A stretch of DNA of 64,000 bases from Thuidium tamariscinum (lineage: Eukaryota > Streptophyta > Bryopsida > Hypnales > Thuidiaceae): positions 932,501-996,500 of the forward strand of contig OX344758.2 of the NCBI GenBank assembly GCA_947034885.2. The letters run 5' to 3'. The notes below the pieces were generated by a model. That model did no database searches, was not told the origin of the DNA, and saw only the letters and a list, made by a program, of their open reading frames with translations. Below, piece after piece: positions 57,018-64,000 of this stretch (its first letter is position 1; the number at the start of each line of letters is the position of its first letter). Position numbers and translations under genes: made by a program.

Positions 57018-60000
57018 ATGGTCGATGCGACAAGCTCGTTCGTTGTTTCGCTTATCGAGAACCGAGCTAAGGAGGTATAGCATGAACCAAATTGAAATTG
57101 AAGTGATTTACTCTCTCTAACTTGACATTAAGTGCGTGATGTGGAGTGAACGATCTGGAGAATGAGGCTGCGATCCAGTTCATTAATGTTGGCTGCAGTT
57201 AGGACATTTTTTTTAGAGCGTACTAGGTTGCTTAGGAAATCGAATGCAGAAGTTTGCAATGTCGTGATAGCTTCCAATTTAGAAATCCTTCCGTTGACAG
57301 AAATAGCCAAAAAAATTGTGCAAGCTGTTAGAATTGTTCTCTCTTGTGAAGATTTTTAAAATTTTATCAATTTAAGTGGAGGTGCGATGAAGATTATGTT
57401 ATAGTTGGAGTGGAATTGAATCCACATTTCTGTGTGTCCGTTACAGATGATGCCTTTCACCACAGTTCCTGCGAGTGATTTTTGTAGGTCGGCCTCGCTG
57501 CATTCGACATGAGAACTGCACAGCTCCATCTATCGCAGTTCATAGAGACCAGCCGCTCGTACCAGAATACTGAAACATTGCTTCAGTACTTTGATCCGAC
57601 TGACATCATTACACCAGCTAATATGATTGAACCCCAGGATATAATTGGATTGATCTCAGTGGTGAATCAATGCGCTTCTGCTTCAAAGGTGTGCTTATTT
57701 TTGTTTGGTTCTGAAATTTCGAAATTTAATTTTTACATTCAACTTCCACCAATCCTTGTTGCTAAAAAATCATGCATGGAAGGCACTATGACATTTTAAT
57801 ACTTGTGTCCGTATTCTTCAGGTGACATTGCCTCGAGCTGCGTTTGATGACACTAAGGTGTATGCATCGATTGCTTTCCCTGATTGCAATGCACTGATAT
57901 TCTTTTATCTCTCATTATCAGAAACTTCTATAACTGCTAACTGGACGTTTCGCAATGAACAAGTAATTGTCTCCGCATTGAATGCCTGTTAAGTAGTGAT
58001 GACAATGACGCACATTCGGTGCAACATTTCTCAATTTGGGAAAGAGACATCCTCAGTCTGTAGCATATAGAATGTGAGTTAAAAGAATGACTTGAAACGA
58101 CTGCTTGAGATCGACTGCTCTTCATGAGCTGATGTTGGACGAAGATCTGAAAAGTGAAGGTGCTCATTTACTGGAAATTTTGGAAATCGTGTGAACGTAG
58201 GGGGCCATTTTGGTTCAGAACTTGGTTCTTAACGACACACTTAACACTACATTGGAAGCTTCCTACAAGCAATACTACCTGAGTCTCGGTGCAGCTGCGG
58301 CATTGTTCAGATGGTATATTCACTATTTAAGACCATGCTAGCTGATGTAGGTGAACAAATATTGTATGTTTTTCAGTTCCTGGAGCGTACTGTTGACTTG
58401 TATTCTCAGGAAAGTTGCTCGTAAGCTACATTCAGCTTTCAATCCTGCCATTCCTCTTCAATGAGGACCATGTTGAGGTCAAAATTTCTTTGCTAAATGT
58501 CTTGTGAGCTGCTTGAACACAGAATGACGTTATTGAGTGTGAAATCCTTCAGGATTGATCATGAGAAGGGCATCACACTCGCCAACCGATCTGTGGAGGT
58601 AAGCTCTGCTGAAATTTCTTACATAATCGTCCCTGCCCTCCACAAAGGTTTTGTTGTAATTCTTAAGCCCTAATCTCTGCTACATATTAATAACTTGTAT
58701 ATGACAATACTTAGTAATGATGTAATGACCAGGTTACGTTAAATGGATCCTTCGACCACATGAATATTGATGGAACTAGGTGATGCTCACGCCATAAATC
58801 CCTGCTCCTCATAAGTTTAGAGAAATTAAGATCCAACTCTTATCAAGAATCAGCATTTGTCATTCTAATCATTCTTTTTCCAGCACATGTCACGTGTTTA
58901 TTCACCATTCTCTACGCCTCATAGCTCAATGCCTATTTAGATACAAGTGCGGTATTTCCGTAAAGCAGCAAAATACATTACATGCATACAAGATGTGGGA
59001 GATACCGCAAGTTTTTCTTCCTGCAATATCCTGGTTGTGATTGTAGCGTACAAAATCTGGAGTTGGTGGAGTCGCTTCATGTTCAAGTAGGACCACAGAA
59101 GAAGAGAAGTTGCCTTTTCGGGATGCTTAAGACAACCAAAACTGTTGGAGGGTAAGTTAGCATGGATGTTTTGTCTGTCAGACTCCCACATACGAGCATA
59201 CAGACGGTCATTTGTTAATTCGTAATTTGGAAGTTCTCGTAATCTACATTTAGCCGTACAGAACTAATCAAATTTCAGGCGGATTACAGAACCCGTCTGC
59301 TAAGAGCCAATCTTCTTCAGCCATTGAAGGACAAAAATACTATCAACACCCGTCTTGATTGCTTGGTAGGTATTTTGTCTGGATCTAGAATTTCTACACA
59401 ATTCGGTATCATGTCATAATACTGGTCATTTGCTAAGATGAAATTAACGGCGGAGAGGATGAGAGAAGAGATTCGTGAACATGTATCTAACGAAAGACTT
59501 TGTAACCTCTTTTATGCTAGCGTCCGATCTCTTCTCCACTTTCTGAGCGTGTACAATTTCTATTACTGTGGTACTCAAGCTTTTTCTCTGAGACTTTATA
59601 ATGGGATGTGGAAACTAAGCTTGAGCATGAGTGTTTGGAAAGAGGAGTCAGTATCTTTCCAATTTATGCTCGCAAGGCAGTTCGTGCCAGTAATTTCTGT
59701 TTTCCGATCTTCTCGGTCGACCTGATGTTCGCAGGACGAACTCACCTGCAATGACCAGATATTTTTCGGAATCTCACAAGCTCTTCAGAAGTTTCCCAAG
59801 GATATAGGTACTGGCTTGTACAGAGCATTGCTACCGGTACTGTAAACGAGTTTTTCAAGAGTCGTTCTCGACTCGAAGAAGAGCAGGCACTTCTCTTTCA
59901 TCTTCTTTATTTTCTTATCTGCATCTACAAAAAAGAAACTTAAAAACTAATTGAAGATTCTTGCACTTGTTGCGCAAGATCGTATCCTCTGTTCCTTTTG

Positions 60001-63000
60001 CTTCAAGACCAAAGTAAAAAAAGATTGCAGCGCAAAACTGACCACAAGAGCTGGCCAAGCAATGGTAAATAGCATCATCCTTTTGAAGGAAGCCCTGGAC
60101 CGGCTACCCATTCTTCACGAGGTACGTATGCTCTTCCACCTTCCTTCGACATTCCCTTCATGATTTTTCTGTGAAATGCTCTCTTTGGTTCCGTACATTT
60201 GAACACTTCAATTCGCACTACTAAAGCCAGACCTTGAAAACATCAAAACTGATAACTTCAGGCTCTGCAAGACGCCAACTGCTCTCTCTTGAGCAACATC
60301 AGGGACATTTGTGCAAATGAATCCTTCAGTTTGCTACTGCAGAGGTATGACAATTTAGAATGTTCACAAATAGGCTGAGCATTCTGAAAAGTGAATTTTT
60401 AAATCTAGCTCTGAGCGCATAAGATTTTCTTGACAATATTCTGATGTTCTTGAACATAGAATTGAGGAAGTCATCGACGAGGACATCGCACATTCAAGAG
60501 CACTATTTGTGTCACGCACGCAGCAATGTTTTGCAGTTAAAAGTGGTATTGATGGCTATCTTGACGTTGCTCGTGAAGTCTTTTGTTCGACGAGTGAAGG
60601 TAATAACCGCTGCTTCATGAACTTTTTGTGATGACTGTTCCGTGCCAATCGAGAGAAGAGAATTTAGTAGATCAGAAGCATGATTGATTTTGCTCTGATT
60701 GAAGACTGCTTATCCCCAGCAATTCACGAACTGGCAAGGAAATATAGAGAAGAGCTCAACCTTCCAAATCTTAAGATGCCCTTCAATAGCAATCGGGGGT
60801 TCTACATCAGCTTTCCAGAGAAGGATTTGCAGGAAGCTTCCATGCCTCCAATATTCAATCAGGTCTCCTCACATTTCTTATAGATCTCACTACTAGATTG
60901 ATTGAATTGCAATGTTTGAAACTTCGCCATGACGACACACCAGATACGACCTGACATCTACTACGTGATCTAGTATGTACTGCAAAAGTAATTTGAGTTT
61001 TATTTGTTGCCTGATCGCTAGCATTTTTTGGTGCCTACAGGTGATTAGGAAAGAGAAGACCATCTGTTGCTCTACATCTGAGTTGACATCCGTAAGATTC
61101 TCTAACGAGCCATTACAAGGCTATTGTGATTATTAGCGACTGTTCCTGGGATGACTACGCAGAACATTTTATGACTTTGTTCTTCCTAGTCTACGTCATG
61201 CTGTAGCGTGAGTTAGGAATTATTTTTGCTTGCAGTTTTTGAGTGGTTACGTACTCTTGTGGTTTCAAAGATGAATAGCAGGCATATGGAAGCCGCAGCA
61301 GAGTGCTACAGACGGACATCTGTGTGTCTTGGAGGTCTCACTTGAACAACCATCTCTGTGGATAGCACCTATTATTCAAAGAGTACAATGATTTCAGCCT
61401 AGATATAAACAAGGATTCCTTGGCATTTTCGAGTTCATGTCTATTTTTTTCTTCTTTGAAAAAAAGGTTTTGAGACTGGGATGACCACAAAGAGAATTGA
61501 CATTTACAAGCTCTATGTATGGAATTTTTCACAACTGGGTTGGCAATGTGACTGTCACAGAACTGATTAACCGAATTAGGGAGGACCTCCGTCTTCTTAC
61601 ATCACTTTCCGAATCCCTTGCCCTGTTGGATATGATGGTTAACGCTTTTGCTAATTTGATATCAACGAAGCCTGCAGAAAGTTACGTCAGGCCAGAGTTT
61701 ACAGGTAACAATTCCGAAAAGGATGTAGAGCTTTGAGCACACACACATTGCTTTACCAGGTGAGGTCTCTGACACCGGTTCTTCTTATTGTAGAGGCGGG
61801 CCCTATAGCGATTGAGAAGGGCAGACACCCTGTGCTGGAGGGCACCATCCCTGAAGAATTTGTGGTACATCGTCTATAACCCCTGTTTGTGCATTTTATC
61901 GATGTTTAGATTCGTACGCATTATTAGACTGGCCTTTGAAAACGGCAAAATCTCCTTGTGATTAGGGTGTTGCTACCAGTACAGAGTGATGTTATAATCG
62001 TTGCAAATTTTAAGTAAGACTATTTTAACATCTCAACACGACGCGCTTGGTTGTGCATACAGGCGAACAACGCTTTTCTGTCAGAAGCGTCGAACACTAT
62101 CATTGTGACTGGTCCCAACATGTAAGTGACTGATCAGCCCTGTGCGGTGGCGAGCTGACTCGAGCAGCTGTCTAAAAAACAGTCTGTTCTAAGAGCTCAT
62201 TTTCTACGCGTTCATGCTGTCACCGTTGTCAATTTCAAAAGTCGAAGCATTCATAGAGGACATCGTTCCAGGAAAGTTCCGTTCGAGTAACTTGGTGATT
62301 TTTCGTTAAGCAGGAGCGGCAAGAGTACTTATCTTCGCCAAGTTGTGCTTATAACCATTATGGCACATATTGGATGTTACGTGCCTGCTCGGTTTGCATC
62401 ATTTCGAATAGTGGATCACATTTTCACTCGCATCGGGTCTACAGACGACAACATAGAGCTCAATTCCAGCACGGTTCGCTCATGTCCTTAGTGCTTTTTG
62501 TCCCTCAAGAAAAAGGTCAAGCCTTGCAATGTATGCTTTTCGGGGGTTAGCACCATCGTTAGTAGTCAAGTGTAGTCACGTTTTGACTCAAGCGAATCTA
62601 CGATAGAGCTTCTGAAAGGTCCATGGCCTTCTGCCATAAGCTTCTCCTTGAATTAGAATTCGTATCTGACATGTGCAGTTCATGACTGAGATGAGAGAGA
62701 CAGCGTATCTCCTGAACAATTTGACTTCAAGGTAAATTGGTCTCTCTTTTCGTGTTAGCTGTCACTGGTTCTGGTGGTCGGTCCCTTACGGAGATGTGGC
62801 TGAAGTAATTCCATACCCTTGCTTTGGTGATTTCACTCGGAACTTTTAATTAAAAATGGGGGTAACCAATCCTCTTTACAGGAGCCTTGTAGTGGTTGAT
62901 GAGTTAGGCAGGGCGACGTCAACTGGTGACGGCTTTGCTATTGCATGGAGTTGCTGTGAATTTATGTTGTCCTTCAAAGCGTAAGCAGTTACCTCGATCT

Positions 63001-64000
63001 TTAGCCTTTGAAATTCGTATATCGGAGTTCTAAGTGTATCTAAATGTTACTTTTACCTGGATAAGGTTAGTTAACAATCAATCGATCTTTCATGACTTGT
63101 CGATTTTATGAATTCTAACTTGTGAGGTGAACGGCAGTTATGTCCTTTTCGCTACACACGTGCAACGACTGATAGAGTTATCCACCATTTACCCGAATGT
63201 GCGAATTTGCTACTTCGACGTAAGCATCCTAAATAATCGACTGGATTTCAAGGTTAGATTTCACTCAAGCGTGCTCATTGTTTCTTGACCATTGATTACG
63301 AGACCCATACTCTACGGTTATTGGAGGATATCTAGAGACTTTGGAGTCATGTCCCTCGCTATTTTACAAAGTCGTTTGCTTTCTGTGGATGTTGTCAATT
63401 ATCGGTACGAATTCAGACTAACACAATGAGTGTTGACAATCAGTTTCTGCTTCGAGAGGGATCTACGAATGTTGCACATTATGGTATTCGTTTGGCTGAG
63501 GTTGCTGGCATTCCTGCTGCTGTTGTGAATCATGCGAGAATTATAGCGGCCAAGATTGATGCAAAGGTATGCCTTCTTCCCGGGCTGGTCAAACTATGAG
63601 CTACTGATGCATTGTAACCTTGAGTTCGGCTTGCAATGAAATTCCGTTTCATTTCTGTCAAAAAAAAAATTTTAAAGAACAAAAACCCGGGGTGTTCGAC
63701 TCTGCTTGCTGCTTTGGAAGTGGGAAAAAGATGGTGAATATTTTCTGAGTCGGTTGGACTGGTTCTCCAAGAGGATACAATAGTGGTCTTTAAGCACACT
63801 AATCAATTCGATTCCAGATTATGTTTTTGCATCACAATGAGGATCTGAGCAGTCGCTTTTGTTGTCATGTAACTTTGGCATAGGAAAAAGCTAACGTCTC
63901 GATTGCCCAAGCCAAGTATGGACACCTGCGAAAGGACTATCATGTAGCCCAAAAACTACTTTGCTTGCAGTATGCCAACCTCAGTGAAGACAACTTGCGG
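57018..64000 (+). CDS. MSH4: MutS homologue MSH4, 24 exons in window, 3' end cut off
   Basis: Meiosis-specific MutS homologue. With MSH5 it forms the MutS-gamma sliding clamp that stabilises recombination intermediates and promotes class I crossovers. The 24 exons join in frame to 773 codons (Arabidopsis MSH4 is about 790), so only a short C-terminus is missing. The protein starts [20 protein letters not shown] and lacks the mismatch-binding domain I, as MSH4 should. ATPase motifs: Walker A GPNMSGKST (residues 548-556, split by the intron after AT/G), Walker [14 protein letters not shown] (around 624-636), and ATHVQRL. The C-terminal helix-turn-helix region ([18 protein letters not shown]) is present. 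Introns are about 75-450 nt with GT-AG ends. No premature stop or missing catalytic residue was seen, so the gene looks functional. Expression is expected in meiocytes; the sequence does not show how. Confidence 0.96.
57018..64000 (+). other. MSH4: MSH4 exon map
   Basis: Coding exons: 1 57018-57074; 2 57488-57688; 3 57822-57857; 4 58201-58313; 5 58553-58598; 6 58733-58779; 7 59047-59151; 8 59290-59365; 9 59735-59807; 10 59979-60121; 11 60262-60344; 12 60460-60599; 13 60720-60862; 14 61041-61091; 15 61271-61334; 16 61561-61704; 17 61794-61864; 18 62063-62121; 19 62314-62473; 20 62679-62731; 21 62882-62980; 22 63138-63252; 23 63444-63566; 24 63884-64000 (runs off the window). The sum is 2,319 nt, divisible by three. 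Exon 8 uses the AG before AACCCG; the AG eight bases after the first candidate is the only in-frame choice. Exon 3 is only 36 nt. Confidence 0.88.

Noticed and set aside
59438-59725. 95-codon open frame in MSH4
   Set aside because: It lies in the intron between exons 8 and 9. Exon 8 (ending LDCL) joins in frame directly to exon 9 (DELTCNDQ), and the frame has no MSH4 similarity.

Overview
The window is a stretch of a nuclear plant (streptophyte) genome. Two multi-exon genes with short GT-AG introns sit at the right-hand end, and the left two thirds is AT-rich repeat-filled DNA. The MSH4 protein read here is closest, by recall, to land-plant MSH4, and the LINE is of the plant L1 type (DUF4283 / CCHC ORF1, AP endonuclease, reverse transcriptase, C-terminal zf-RVT). 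I cannot name the species. Short introns, a well-conserved Integrator subunit 1 and the unfamiliar repeats make a non-flowering lineage plausible, but this is inference.

Layout. 1-9.4 kb: gene-free DNA carrying several small inverted-repeat elements, including family A (275 bp, termini AAGGTRGGTACACCC), family B (about 320 bp, termini TAAGGTAGGAGG) and fold-back elements with AGAGCAYC ends. One family B copy contains another element nested inside it. 9.7-17.4 kb and 28.4-34.8 kb: at least six copies of a roughly 920-950 bp AT-rich family. It has CCCCTAAAG/CTTTAGGGG ends flanked on both sides by TTAA, a piggyBac-like signature, and no coding capacity. 19.4-26.5 kb: a nearly complete L1-type LINE on the minus strand, with ORF2 open over 1,447 codons and ORF1 broken by one in-frame TAG. 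26.75-27.43 kb: a long fold-back structure holding a (TA)67 microsatellite. 35-40 kb: AT-rich DNA with no recognised gene, plus a gene-like but unassigned patch at 39.4-40.3 kb.

40,393-56,448 (minus) is Integrator complex subunit 1 (INTS1). I rebuilt it as 37 coding exons, about 2,507 codons with continuous phase, from a two-codon first exon to a TAA stop. 57,018-64,000 (plus) is the meiotic MutS homologue MSH4, rebuilt as 24 exons and 773 codons, including Walker A and Walker B. Its last few codons lie beyond the window. The two genes are head to head, with 569 bp between their start codons. That interval holds a cluster of nine or more GAACC motifs and is a good candidate for a shared bidirectional promoter.

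The two genes act in different processes: INTS1 in 3'-end cleavage and termination of snRNA and other RNA polymerase II transcripts, MSH4 in meiotic crossover formation with MSH5. The most novel-looking material is the TTAA-flanked repeat family, the nested small elements, and the INTS1/MSH4 promoter interval. I saw no CRISPR array, rRNA, recognisable tRNA or biosynthetic cluster.
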